In this document: positions 15,381 through 24,699 of the stretch, one piece after another
Numbering within the stretch: the stretch's first letter is position 1
Layout: each line of letters starts with the position of its first letter
The notes under the pieces: model-generated
Told to the model about the DNA's origin: nothing
Databases searched by the model: none
Seen by the model: only the letters and a program-made list of their open reading frames with translations
DNA from: DASUPK01 sp963831605
GTDB lineage: Bacteria > Actinomycetota > Thermoleophilia > Solirubrobacterales > 70-9
NCBI GenBank assembly: GCA_963831605.1
Contig: CAWHQR010000004.1
Coordinates: 61,403-125,402, forward strand
Direction of reading: 5' to 3'
Length of the DNA: 64,000 bases
Program-made: the position numbers and the translations under genes

Positions 15381-17415
15381 GTGCGGATCCTCCTCAGTCA
15401 CAGCGAGGTTCATTTCGACCCTGCTCTGCCGCGCGGGGATCACCCCTATTGGGGGTCGTCCGCCAACGTCATCGCCCGGACCCTGCACGAGACCCTGTCA
15501 CGCCGGGGGGAGGTGACCTATGTGGACGCGGCCGAGCCGGAGCAGGTGAAGGGGCAGGAGTTCGATCTGTTCGTCGGCATCGCGCGGAACTTCGGCCGGT
15601 TCCTCGATCTCTGCACTGTCGATCGCAGCATCCTGGTCGCCGTCAACATGCATCCCGCCGAGCACAATCGGCTGCTGTTGGATTTCGTCGTCCGCGAGGG
15701 GCTTTCCGCCCAGGCCATCCACGCGGTCGACATCCTGGACGTCGAGCAGCGGGCGCTGGATCTCGCCGCCGCAGACGGAATCCTGCTGTTCGGCAGCGTC
15801 GAGACACTCAACAGCTACACCCGACACGAGGTCGACGGGGAGAAGATCTGCCTCGCGAACTACGGCTCCGATCTCGGCGCGGCACCCGATGGCGGTCGTA
15901 CTCGGTCATCCTCCGAGACCCACTTTCTCTATTGCGCCTCTGAGATTGGGCTCCGCAAGGGGTTCGACATCGTCGCGGCCACCCTTGGGAGGCTTGACTT
16001 GGAGGCGCTGGGCGCGCACCTCCACGTGGTCGGGACCACCTCCTACCCGCACTACGAGGCGAGGCTCGCTGAGCTTGAGGCGCTCCTCGGCCCCCGGATG
16101 ACGAATCACGGCTGGCTCGCTTCGGACAGCCGCGAGTACCGGGAGCTGCTCGACCGCTGCGACTACCTCCTCTTTCCCTCGCTTGAGGAGGGTCAGGCGG
16201 GGACGATCATTGATGCCGCGGCCCGAGGCGTCATTCCATTGATCAGCCGGAACAGTGGCATCGACTTCGCTCCGCTGGGCTTCCTGCGCCCTCGAGACGG
16301 AATCGGAGCGGAACGACGCGCTTGTGAAGGAGGCGTGCGCTCGCCCGTACGAGGATCGAGAGCGGTTGCGCCGGAAGACCCTCGAGTACTACGACGAGTT
16401 TCACGGTGGCTTCGAGCGAAGGCTCGAGCTGAAGCTGAACGACCTCCTCGCTGGATCGCCGCGTCCGTTGGTGAGCGTGGTCCTCCCGATCCACGACAAG
16501 GCCTCGATTCTCTCGGATCTGCTCAGGCCGCTCGACCGCACCCTCGTTTCGTACGGGAAGGTGGACCTCTGCGTGATCCTAGATGGTTGCAGTGACGATT
16601 CGGAGGCCATCGTGCGGCAGTTCTTCAACGACCGCGACGATTACCCCGTCGCGATCCTCACGACTCCGGACGTCTTCGAGGTGAAAACCAACAACATCGG
16701 CCTACGAAGGGCGACGGGGAGGTACGCGATGGTTGTTCAGGACGACAACTTCATCTACGACCGCAACTGCATCCTCGAGGCGGTGACATTCATGGACAGA
16801 AGCAGCCGCGCCGTGATCGTCGGAGGGCTCGCCGGTGTGAATTTCTACCCGCGAGGAACCGAGGGCCTGGAGGGCCCGGGCCAGATCGCGGTCACCGAGA
16901 ACGAGGTGTACTGGCGCCAGGACACCGAGACCGACCCGGCCCTCAAGGACCGCATCTTCGGCGTCGACGCCTGCATGCGTGGGCCGCTGTTCTTCAGCAA
17001 GGCATTTCTCGACGAGCACGGCTATCTGGACGAGGCGTTCGCGCCGCTCTATGCCGACGACATGGACCTCTGCTTCCGTGCCGCGTCGGTGGGCGGGAAG
17101 GTCTATTGCATCCTGATGGACGTCGAGAACGATTCCCTCTCGCAGAGGGATTACGACGCCGAGAAGGCGAGATGGTTCGCGGAGGTCATGCGGCGCAACA
17201 CGGACCTCTTCTACAGCCGGTGGCAGCCGTCCACCGAGAAGGACTACCTCTGGCTCCATCGCGCCCCGATCGCCGACGAGATCGGCGGGGGACAGGGGAT
17301 CGCAAGGTTCCCACAGCGTGCACGGCGCCGGTACCTCGCTGCGAGAAGGCGATGGCTTCACGCTGGGAAGGCGGTCCAGGCGTTGGGTGCGCTACGGCGC
17401 AGACTGCGCGTCTGA
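15381..17415 (+). pseudogene. GT4-GT2 bifunctional glycosyltransferase, one frameshift
   Basis: The first part (GTG 15381) is a GT4-like protein: 'RILLSHSEVHFDPALPRG', 'FLYCASEIGLRKGFDIVAA', 'FPSLEEGQAGTIIDAAARG'. It breaks off at 'IDFAPLGFL' (~16287). The next frame continues the same domain ('ALETESERNDALVKEA', 'YYDEFHGGFERRLELKL') and then a complete GT2 domain with 'SVVLPIHDKASILSDLL', 'VILDGCSDDSEAIV', 'YAMVVQDDNFIYD' and 'YADDMDLCFRAAS'. One extra base in 'ttcctgcgccctc' explains the break. Repaired, it is about 678 aa carrying two different transferase folds. Confidence 0.72.
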
Positions 17416-17420
17416 GTGCG

Positions 17421-18164
17421 TCACGCCTGTCGCTCCCAGCTCTCCCAGATCCACGGGTAGCTCCACATCTGACGGTGCGTCCTGGCCAGGCCGCTTTGGA
17501 TGGCGCGCATACGCGCCGGCGCGTTGGGCGCCCCTCGATGGAACTGGATCTGCAGGTGGCGGAATCGCTCGACGAGACCGGCCTCCAGCAGCCTCTCGAG
17601 CAGCTCGTACTCCCCGCCCTCGATGTTGATCTTGATCAGGTCCACCTCGGGGCGGGCGAGCCCCTCCATCACCTGCGCCACGTCCCGCAGCTCGATCTCC
17701 TCCCGTGCCCCGGCGGCCCCGACGGGCTCCAGAACCGCCGATGACGCTCCCTCGTCGAGCACCATCACCTCGCGGCGGTCCCGCCCGGCCAGCCCGTAGC
17801 GGTGCACCGTGACGCTCGGATTAGCCGCGAAGCGGCGCTCGATGCCATCGGCGAATGCCCTGACGGGCTCGAAGACCTCGATCCGGCAGGCGAACCGGCA
17901 GAACAGGTCGGCGGACCAGTTCCCGCGGTAGCCGCCGACGTCGATCACCAGCGCCTCGGGCCCCAGGTCGTAGTCGAGCCGGAGCGTCTCGTCCCCGTGG
18001 CCGGCGTTCCACTGCCGCTCTTCAGCGAGGCGCCTCCGAGTCGCGCGCTCTCGCTGCGATCGGTAGATCAGGGGAGCGAGCCGGCTCAGGGCGCCCGCCG
18101 CGAGCTCGAAGATCCGGCGAAGCGCCCGCCGCAGGGTTGTGACCAGCCCGGGCCCGTCCTCCAT
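17421..18164 (-). CDS. FkbM-family methyltransferase
   Basis: This 247-aa enzyme starts at ATG 18164, which shares one base with the TGA of the ABC ATPase gene (TGATG), so they are translationally coupled. Motifs: 'ALVIDVGGYRGNWSADLF', 'IEVFEPVRAFADGI', and the late 'VDLIKINIEGGEYELLERL'. It probably methylates a sugar of the exported polymer, possibly as a terminal cap, since chain-end modification commonly accompanies Wzm/Wzt export; that link is an inference from position. Confidence 0.85.
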   Translation of the reverse strand: MEDGPGLVTTLRRALRRIFELAAGALSRLAPLIYRSQRERATRRRLAEERQWNAGHGDETLRLDYDLGPEALVIDVGGYRGNWSADLFCRFACRIEVFEPVRAFADGIERRFAANPSVTVHRYGLAGRDRREVMVLDEGASSAVLEPVGAAGAREEIELRDVAQVMEGLARPEVDLIKINIEGGEYELLERLLEAGLVERFRHLQIQFHRGAPNAPARMRAIQSGLARTHRQMWSYPWIWESWERQA

Positions 18165-18931
18165 CAGGCGGGCTGCGCGGAGTAAGCCTCGGCTACCTCG
18201 TCGATTGCGCCGCGCATCCGGATCTTGCCGCGGTCGAGCCACATCCCGTTCGAGCACACCGAACGGACCAGGTCGAGGTCGTGGCTCATGAAGATGATCG
18301 TGCGGCCTTCGGCGTTCAGCCGCTTGAGTGCCGTCGCGCACTGATCGCGGAAGGAGTCGTCGACCACGGCGAGGACCTCGTCGAAGACGTAGGTGTCCGC
18401 CGGGAAGCAGGTGGCGGTGGCGAACGAGAGCCTCGCCGCCATGCCGCTCGAGTAGCGCTTCAGAGGCGTGTCCATATAGCGGTGGATCCCGGCGAAATCC
18501 GTGATCGCCTCCATCTCGTCCCGGATCGCCTTTCGGCCCAGCCCGAGGATCGTCCCGAGAAGCTCGACGTTCTCGCGGCCGGTGAGCTCGGGATGGAAGC
18601 CCGCGCCGACCTCGAGCAGCGGGATCAGCCGGCCCCAGACCTCGATCTTGCCGGCGTCCTGCATCGCGATCCCCGAGACCAGCTGGGTGAGCGTTGACTT
18701 GCCGGAGCCGTTGGCTCCGACGATTCCGAAGAAGTCCCCGCGCCTCACCTCGAAGCTCACGTCGGTCAGGGCCCAGAAGCGGTCCCTGTCGTAGTCGCGG
18801 CGGACGAGCGTGCTCAGGGTGTGCTGAAGGCTCAGCTCCTCGCCCAGGCCGTAGCTCTTGCCCACTCCCTCGCAGCGGATGGCGAGGTCGTCGCGAGCCT
18901 CGGCCCCGTTGAGGTCAGACGTAGTCGGCAA
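18164..18931 (-). CDS. wzt: Polysaccharide ABC exporter ATPase (Wzt-like)
   Basis: The 255-aa ATPase powers export of a finished polysaccharide. All nucleotide-site elements are visible: Walker A 'GIVGANGSGKSTL' (about 69-81), 'LLEVGAGFHPELTGRENV' (the Q-loop region typical of Wzt/TagH), signature 'KRYSSGMAARLSFA', Walker B 'TYVFDEVLAVVD', and H-loop 'IIFMSHDLD'. It ends right after the ATPase domain, so it lacks the C-terminal glycan-binding domain that long Wzt proteins use for chain-cap recognition. It overlaps the permease gene by 17 bp. Confidence 0.9.
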   Translation of the reverse strand: MPTTSDLNGAEARDDLAIRCEGVGKSYGLGEELSLQHTLSTLVRRDYDRDRFWALTDVSFEVRRGDFFGIVGANGSGKSTLTQLVSGIAMQDAGKIEVWGRLIPLLEVGAGFHPELTGRENVELLGTILGLGRKAIRDEMEAITDFAGIHRYMDTPLKRYSSGMAARLSFATATCFPADTYVFDEVLAVVDDSFRDQCATALKRLNAEGRTIIFMSHDLDLVRSVCSNGMWLDRGKIRMRGAIDEVAEAYSAQPA

Positions 18932-19793
18932 AGCGGGTCTCCATCCGCCCGAAGACGTACCAGCCCATCACGATCATGACGACCATCTCGACCAGCCCGA
19001 CGATGATCGCGAACATGTCCGGCGAGCTCCCGAGCAGCGACCAGCGCCAGCTCTCGATGATCCCGGACGCCGGGTTGAAGGCCAATACCTTGGCGAAGTT
19101 GCCGGCCGCGCTGAGCGGATAGCCGACCGGCGTCAGGAAGATGCCGGCCTGGACGACGAGCGGTGCCATCGCGACGGCGTCGCGGAAGCGACCCCCGAGC
19201 GCGGTGACGAGGAGCGTGAACCCGAAGGTCATGAGAAGCAGCCAGGCGACGAGGATGGGCATCGCCAGAGCCTGAATCGAGAGGGTGCCGCTGATCCCTG
19301 CCGCCACGATGCTTGCTGCCAGCACGACGGCCAACGGCGGCAGCACCGAGACCAAGGTGCCGGTGACGAAGGCGAGACGGGGACAGGGGCTGCGGCGCAC
19401 CACCTGGTAGTTGGCCTGAAGCACCTGCGGGGCGACGGTGATCGCCATCTGCACGTAGGTCCAGACCGCGAGCCCCACCAGCGCAAAGGTGATGTACGGC
19501 ACGCCCCCCGTGTTGACCGTGGTCACCTTCGAGAACGCGATCGAGACGGCGGCCAGCATGCCAAGTGGCTGCAGCACGAGCCAGAGCGGACCCAGTGCCG
19601 ACTGCTTGTACTTGGCCTTGATGTCCCGGAGGCCCAGCATGAAGCCGACGTGGCGGCTGGTCCAGAGGTCGGACAGGCGGATGCGGCGGCGCTTCGGGAC
19701 CGTCACCTTCAGGGTGGGGTGCACGAGACCGACGGAGGCGCCGCCGAGATCGGCTGCCGCGGTCGGCTCAGTCTGTATGGAGCTCGGGCTCAT
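18915..19793 (-). CDS. wzm: Polysaccharide ABC exporter permease (Wzm-like)
   Basis: The 292-aa ABC-2 type permease has a cytoplasmic N-terminus, 'LRDIKAKYKQSALGPLWLV' (the conserved amphipathic helix before TM1) and six hydrophobic segments, with 'FLTPVGYPLS' before TM5 and 'NPASGIIESWRW' as in Wzm/TagG proteins. ATG 19793 is chosen over upstream starts because only the short N-terminal tail fits the family. With the ATPase downstream it forms the exporter of this locus. No Wzy/Wzx pair is seen nearby, favouring the ABC route. Confidence 0.9.
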   Translation of the reverse strand: MSPSSIQTEPTAAADLGGASVGLVHPTLKVTVPKRRRIRLSDLWTSRHVGFMLGLRDIKAKYKQSALGPLWLVLQPLGMLAAVSIAFSKVTTVNTGGVPYITFALVGLAVWTYVQMAITVAPQVLQANYQVVRRSPCPRLAFVTGTLVSVLPPLAVVLAASIVAAGISGTLSIQALAMPILVAWLLLMTFGFTLLVTALGGRFRDAVAMAPLVVQAGIFLTPVGYPLSAAGNFAKVLAFNPASGIIESWRWSLLGSSPDMFAIIVGLVEMVVMIVMGWYVFGRMETRFADYV

Positions 19794-19806
19794 GTGGACC
19801 GGAAGT

Positions 19807-20586
19807 CTAGGAGGGACGGGGCATGACAACGACAGTCGCGTAGCTCCAGCGCTCGTCGAGCGGCGTGCCGCGCTCCGGGCGCCGCCTCACGCGGGTGCTG
19901 GGCCTGCCGAGGGCCCGCCGTGCGTAGGGGACCGGGTTGACGAACTGCAGCGAGTACGCGAAGGAGTCGCCGAAGAACTCCGGCCCCCTCACACCGAGGC
20001 GCGCACAGATCCCCTCGAGCTCCGCGCGCGTGAAGGGCACCTCGACTCCGAGCTTCCAGCGCCCGGTGCGCTCGGCCAACCACTTCGAGGCGCGATATGG
20101 GGCGTTCCGCGCGTTGGGGACCGAGACGATCGCGATCCCGCCGTCCCGGAGGGCGTCGAGGTGCGCCTGGAAGATCCCGTCCCGCTCGGCGCCGGTGAAA
20201 TGCTCGTTGAGGCCGAAGGACATGGCGACGTCGAAGCCACCGCGCAGCTCGTCTGGGAGCTCCAGAGCGTTGGCCTCGACGAATTCGGCCTGGAGCCCGT
20301 TCGCCTCGAAGAGCTCCCGTGCCTTGCCCAGTGCCTTTGGCGAGTAGTCGAGCAGGGTCACCGAGGCGCCGCGTTTCGCCATCGCCGCGGCGTTGGTGCC
20401 GGCGCCGGCGCCGATCTCGATCACGCGCAGATCCTCGAGGGCACCGAACCGCGCGCGCACGCGCTCCTCGATGCGACGCCACCGAATCGAGAGCTCCTCC
20501 CGGGCGACGTTCGCCCGGTGTTCCCCCGCGCTCGTCCCGGCCCTCCAGATGTCGTCCCAGAGCTCGGGGGTGTTCGGGTCCGTCAT
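19807..20586 (-). CDS. SAM-dependent methyltransferase
   Basis: This 259-aa class I methyltransferase has motif I 'VIEIGAGAGTNAAAMAKRG' (about residues 54-72), 'VTLLDYSPKALGKAREL', and 'FDVAMSFGLNEHFTGAERD' followed by 'LRDGGIAIVSVPNARN'. Its ATG overlaps the upstream TGA (ATGA) of the CgeB-like gene. It is followed by the permease gene after 13 bp, so it belongs to the same transcription unit. The substrate is unknown; a glycan or glycosyl lipid is likely from context. Confidence 0.82.
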   Translation of the reverse strand: MTDPNTPELWDDIWRAGTSAGEHRANVAREELSIRWRRIEERVRARFGALEDLRVIEIGAGAGTNAAAMAKRGASVTLLDYSPKALGKARELFEANGLQAEFVEANALELPDELRGGFDVAMSFGLNEHFTGAERDGIFQAHLDALRDGGIAIVSVPNARNAPYRASKWLAERTGRWKLGVEVPFTRAELEGICARLGVRGPEFFGDSFAYSLQFVNPVPYARRALGRPSTRVRRRPERGTPLDERWSYATVVVMPRPS

Positions 20587-21575
20587 CCGGCGCCGACCCT
20601 CTCGAAGATCTCGGCGAAGCGGTGGTCGTAGGTGTGCTCCGCCCGCACCCGGCGGTAGCCGGCCTCGGCCGCCTGAGCCCGCTCGTCCTCGTGCTCGAGC
20701 CACCAGCGGACCTGCCCCGCCAGGTCGTCGGGAGACTCGAAGACGCCGATCTCCCTGCCCGGCGTGAGGTAGTCCTCGAGGTAGGCGACGCGGTCCGTGA
20801 GCAGGAAGCCGCCACTGCCGGGCACCTCGAAGGTGCGGCCCTTGATCTGGCTCTTCCGCTCCTCCCTGGTCTTGCGGAAGCGCTGGATCAGCCGGCTGGG
20901 CAGCCGTCCGGGCGGCGAGAAGGCGCTCGAGAGGTTGAGGTTGATTCGGCTCGCGCCGAAGACCCGGACCATCTCCTCGTGCTCGATCCGGCCCTCGGGC
21001 CAGCCGAAGCCCCAGCAGCGCACGTCGATCCCCTCGGCCCGCAGGCGCTCCACGGTCGCGGGCCGCTCGCCGTAGGACTGCCCGATGAAGGTCACGTCGT
21101 AGTCGAGTCCGTCGGCCGTCCTGTCGTAGGCGTAGCGGTTGCAGGCCCACTGGGAGAGGATGACCCGCTCGTAGCCGATCGCCTCGTACTTGGGGAGGGA
21201 GTCGCGGTCGGTCGTGACAGACCAGTCGAAGGCGGGAGCGAAGTGCCGGCTGAAGCGGTCGAAGCGCCAGTGGTCGTCGGTGAACCAGTTGACCGCCGGG
21301 CCGCCCGCCCGGCTCACGCCTCCGATCGTCTCGGTGTCGATCTCGTCCTCGAAGAGGACGAAGAACGAGAGATCCGGTGAGGCCTCCTCGGCGGCCGCGA
21401 GCAGGCGCCGGTTCATCTCGCCCTTGCCGTGCTCGCGCTTCTCGGCCATGAAGTCGAATGGGATGACCTCGTGGCCCATGCCATCGAGCGCGCTGCGGAA
21501 GTTGGTCTCCTCGAAGCTCGGTCCCCGGCTGGGGTCACCGTAGTCATCGGCCATCGCCACGTAGAGGATCCTCAT
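20583..21575 (-). CDS. CgeB-like glycosyltransferase
   Basis: The 330-aa protein resembles the CgeB/spore-maturation glycosyltransferase group, with a GT-B-like layout and a C-terminal Glyco_trans_1_2 type domain. Features: 'FFVLFEDEIDTETIGG' and 'VNWFTDDHWRFDRFSRHF' in the N-half, 'DVTFIGQSYGERPATVERL', 'INLNLSSAF', and 'KGRTFEVPGSGGFLLTDRV', the family's C-terminal signature. It is coupled to the downstream methyltransferase. Donor and acceptor are not deducible. Confidence 0.8.
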   Translation of the reverse strand: MRILYVAMADDYGDPSRGPSFEETNFRSALDGMGHEVIPFDFMAEKREHGKGEMNRRLLAAAEEASPDLSFFVLFEDEIDTETIGGVSRAGGPAVNWFTDDHWRFDRFSRHFAPAFDWSVTTDRDSLPKYEAIGYERVILSQWACNRYAYDRTADGLDYDVTFIGQSYGERPATVERLRAEGIDVRCWGFGWPEGRIEHEEMVRVFGASRINLNLSSAFSPPGRLPSRLIQRFRKTREERKSQIKGRTFEVPGSGGFLLTDRVAYLEDYLTPGREIGVFESPDDLAGQVRWWLEHEDERAQAAEAGYRRVRAEHTYDHRFAEIFERVGAG

Positions 21576-21579
21576 CCCG

Positions 21580-22515
21580 TCAGCTGCCGATCCCGGCGGA
21601 GGCCCTGCGGATCCGGGGCGCCACGCTGCTGACCGCCCTGGCCACCCCCGGCACCGTCATGGCAATCGCCGCCGCCAGCGAGAGCGGGCTGAGCCGGGTC
21701 CCGAGCGAGGCGCGGAACGAGCGGCGAGCATCGCCCGAGCGGCCGAGCGCCGCGCGGCAGTAGCCGATCATCAGCAGGTCGTGGGCCAGGGTGCGGCGGA
21801 CGAGCTCGGGATCGCCGGCGAGCTCCGCGTAGCGCTCGTGGATCAGGTGCTTCGTCTCCCAGATCTCGAGTGCCCGATAGGAGAGGTTGCCGCCGTGTTC
21901 CCGCAGCCGCACGATCAACCGAGGGTCGAAGTGGAAGGTCGCGCCGGCCGACAGGGCGCGCATCCAGAACTCGTAGTCCTCGCCGACCAGCGGCTCGTAT
22001 CCGCCGAGGTCGAGATAGAGCGAGCGCCGCACGACCGCGCTCGGGTCCGCGATCAGGTTCTCGGGGTACATCTCCCGCGCGAACGCCCGGGTGTCGAGAA
22101 CGCCGTCCTGGAGCGGGCGCTGGTGCGCGCCGCTCGCCAGGCCGAAACGCTCTGCGGCGCCGAAGGAGACGTCCACCTCGGGATGCCGCGCCAGAGTTTC
22201 GCGCTGCCATTCGAGCTTCCGCGGCTCCCAGACGTCGTCGGCCGGGCAGAGAGCGACGAAGTCCCCCGCCGCCTCCCGGAAGCCCGTGTCGAAGGCGCCG
22301 GGGCAGCCGCGGTTCTCCTGCCCGAACAGGCGGACCCGGTCGCCGTAGCTCCCGGCGATCTCGGCGGTGGCGTCGGTCGAGCCGTCATCGACGACGATCA
22401 CCTCGAGGGGCGCGTCCGTCTGGGCGAGGATCGCGTCGAGCGCCTCGGCGATGTAGCTCTCCTCGTTGTAGGCGGGCACCACGACGCTGATCGTCGGCCC
22501 CTCGGCGGCGTTCAT
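21580..22515 (-). CDS. Family 2 glycosyltransferase
   Basis: The 311-aa enzyme starts 'MNAAEGPTISVVVPAYNEE' (ATG 22515). It shows 'LEVIVVDDGSTDATAEI', 'GDFVALCPADDVWEPRKL' (DxD-like) and 'LVGEDYEFWMRALSAG'. The C-terminal ~100 residues are helical and end with the hydrophobic 'LSLAAAIAMTVPGVARAV', perhaps membrane-associated. It is followed closely by the CgeB-like gene (4-bp gap), and it is divergent from the GT4 at 22568, so one promoter region serves both. Confidence 0.87.
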   Translation of the reverse strand: MNAAEGPTISVVVPAYNEESYIAEALDAILAQTDAPLEVIVVDDGSTDATAEIAGSYGDRVRLFGQENRGCPGAFDTGFREAAGDFVALCPADDVWEPRKLEWQRETLARHPEVDVSFGAAERFGLASGAHQRPLQDGVLDTRAFAREMYPENLIADPSAVVRRSLYLDLGGYEPLVGEDYEFWMRALSAGATFHFDPRLIVRLREHGGNLSYRALEIWETKHLIHERYAELAGDPELVRRTLAHDLLMIGYCRAALGRSGDARRSFRASLGTRLSPLSLAAAIAMTVPGVARAVSSVAPRIRRASAGIGS

Positions 22516-22567
22516 CCGCGGCAGGTTAGGGATGGGTCCCCCAAATCTGTGTGCGAACCTGCGGCCC

Positions 22568-23689
22568 TTGAAGGTCGGTCTCAACCTGCTGCACCTCGTC
22601 CCCGGCCAGACCGGCGGATCCGAGGTCTATGCGAGACATCTGGTCCCCGCCCTGCTCGAGGTGGGCGGACACGAGCTCGTCCTCTTCGCCTCGCGCGAGG
22701 GGGCGCCCGGGATTCGCTCGGAGCCCTGGGCCGGGGAGCTCGAGGTGGTGGAGATCCCGGTGAGGGCTGTGAGCCGGGCGCGCCGCGTCGTCGCCGAGCA
22801 GACGGCGCTGCCCCGAGCCGCACGCCGCGCCGGAATCGATCTCCTCCACAACCTCTTCACCACGGCCCCCGCCGCCCCCGGCGTCCCACAGGTGACGACC
22901 ATCCTCGACCTGATCTACAAGCGGTTTCCCGAGGCTCACTCCGGCCTTCGATCCCTCGGGATGAGGATGCTGGTCCCGCTGTCCGCGCGGCGCTCGGCGC
23001 GGGTCATCGCGATCTCGGAGGCGACCAAGTCCGACGTCGTCGCCCACCTCGGGGTGGACGCCTCCCGGGTCGACGTCACCTATCTGGCCCCGGGCCTGAG
23101 CGAGGCGGTCGACCCCGTCCCGGAGGCGGCGCTGCGCGAGCGGCACTCCCTCGGCGACGCGCCGATCGTGCTGAGCGTGTCGGCGCACCGCCCGCACAAG
23201 AACATCGAGCGCCTCGTCGACGCGGTCGCGGCGCTGGAGCGCCCGGCCGTCCTGGTCGTCCCCGGCTACGGGACCGAATGGGAGGGCGAGCTCGCCGCGC
23301 ACGTGCGACGGCGCGGAGCGGAGGACCGGGTCCGCCTGCTGGGCTGGCTGGGGGACGCGGAGCTCGAGGGGTTCTACGAATCTGCGACCTGCCTCGCCTT
23401 CCCCTCGCTCGCCGAGGGCTTCGGCCTGCCGGTGCTGGAGGCGATGGCTCGCGGCCTACCGGTCGCCTGCTCGGACGCGACCTCCCTGCCGGAGGTGGCC
23501 GGCGACGCCGCCCTCTACTTCGACCCGCTCGACGTCCCAGCAATGACCGGCGCGATCGAGCGCCTGCTCGCCGACGGCGAGCTCCGCGCACGGCTCGCGG
23601 CGGCCGGCCGCGAGCGGGCCGCCGGCTTCACCTGGCCGAAGACGGCCGAGGGAACGCTGCGCTCCTACGAGCGCGCCCTGGCGAGCTGA
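22568..23689 (+). CDS. Family 4 glycosyltransferase
   Basis: Start TTG 22568 gives 'KVGLNLLHLVPGQTGGSEVY', the normal N-terminus; an in-frame ATG at 22532 would add 12 residues. The 373-aa GT-B enzyme contains 'LSVSAHRPHKNIERLVDA', 'LVVPGYGTEWEG', and the C-terminal 'FPSLAEGFGLPVLEAMARG' with the E-x7-E motif, then 'VACSDATSLPEVAGDAALYF'. This resembles WbnH/mannosyltransferase-type GT4 enzymes. It overlaps the frameshifted GT4 at its 3' end by 25 bp. Confidence 0.88.
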   Translation: MKVGLNLLHLVPGQTGGSEVYARHLVPALLEVGGHELVLFASREGAPGIRSEPWAGELEVVEIPVRAVSRARRVVAEQTALPRAARRAGIDLLHNLFTTAPAAPGVPQVTTILDLIYKRFPEAHSGLRSLGMRMLVPLSARRSARVIAISEATKSDVVAHLGVDASRVDVTYLAPGLSEAVDPVPEAALRERHSLGDAPIVLSVSAHRPHKNIERLVDAVAALERPAVLVVPGYGTEWEGELAAHVRRRGAEDRVRLLGWLGDAELEGFYESATCLAFPSLAEGFGLPVLEAMARGLPVACSDATSLPEVAGDAALYFDPLDVPAMTGAIERLLADGELRARLAAAGRERAAGFTWPKTAEGTLRSYERALAS

Positions 23690-24690
23690 GCGGCGGCGTC
23701 GACGCCGGCGATCGCCTGCTCGGGCCCGAACCGCGCGATCAGCTCGTCCAATCGGCGCCGCCGGCGAGCGCGGCGCACGCAGCGCCGTGGCCAGTGTCGT
23801 CCACGGAGCCGTAGCCGGGCGACGGGCAGACCGTCGAAGTCCGGGGAGTAGAGGGGATCGCGCACAATCACCGGGATGCCGTGGGTGAGCGCCTCGATGA
23901 TCGCGGTGGGTTGGGCCTCCTTCCCGACGGACGGCACCACCAGCGTGTCGATCGAGCCGAGGAAGCCCGGCACGTCGTCGGTCTCCCCGATCAGGCGGAT
24001 GCGGTCGGCCAGGCCAAGGTCTGCGATCAGCCGCTCCACCCGCTCCGCGTAGGCAGGCGTCCTGCCTCCCTCCGGCGATCACCAGATTCAGCCAGCCGGA
24101 GCGGGCGGCCGGAGAGGCGAGCTCCTCGATCAGCTCGGCGATGCCCTTCTCGGGGATCAGCCGCGCCAGCACGCCGATCGTTCATTCGTCGTGGTGCGGC
24201 GAGAGCACCCGCTCTCCGCGGGCGCGCTCGAAGTCGGCCGCGGCCAGGAAGTTGTTGACCTTGGTGATCTCGATGCCGGGGAGCCGCGCCTCGTACTCGC
24301 GGGCGGCGTTTGCCCCGATCACCACCAGCGCACCGAAGCGCCGGTAGGCGAAGCGGGCGATTCCCCGTCCGGCGCTCTCCCGCTCGTGCGCGATGTTGAC
24401 GATCGCGGGGCCGCCCGAGCGCGGCGCCGCGGCGTAGAGGAATGCGTGGACGCGCGGATGGTTCCCGATCACGATCGCCTCCTGGCCCACGCCGTTCAGG
24501 AAGCGGCGGGTTCGCCGAATGGCCGGAGGCACGGCCGGGTTCCAGGGGGCCGGAGTGGGGAAGGAAAGGTCAGCGACCTCGGCGTTCCGCCCCGAATCGC
24601 GAAGAGCCTCCACGAGGCGGAGGCCGAAGCGCTGCCCCCCGCCGAGGATCTCGTCGTGGTCGAGCAGCCAGACGTCGCCGGTCTCCGCTC
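23665..24690 (-). pseudogene. Family 4 glycosyltransferase with in-frame stop and several frameshifts
   Basis: The N-terminal part reads 'DVWLLDHDEILGGGQRF' and 'AAREYEARLPGIEITKVNN', then hits TGA at 24182-24184. The same frame continues immediately with 'TIGVLARLIPEKGIAEL', the C-domain start. A one-base shift near 24060 is needed for 'LIADLGLADRIRLIGETDD', and 'AQPTAIIEALTHGIPVIV' supplies the donor-site motif. Further shifts between about 23830 and 23770 precede the tail 'LDELIARFGPEQAIAG'. No start codon is visible upstream in the first frame. The intact ancestor was a GT4 of about 340 aa. Confidence 0.65.
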
Positions 24691-24699
24691 GGCAACGGG

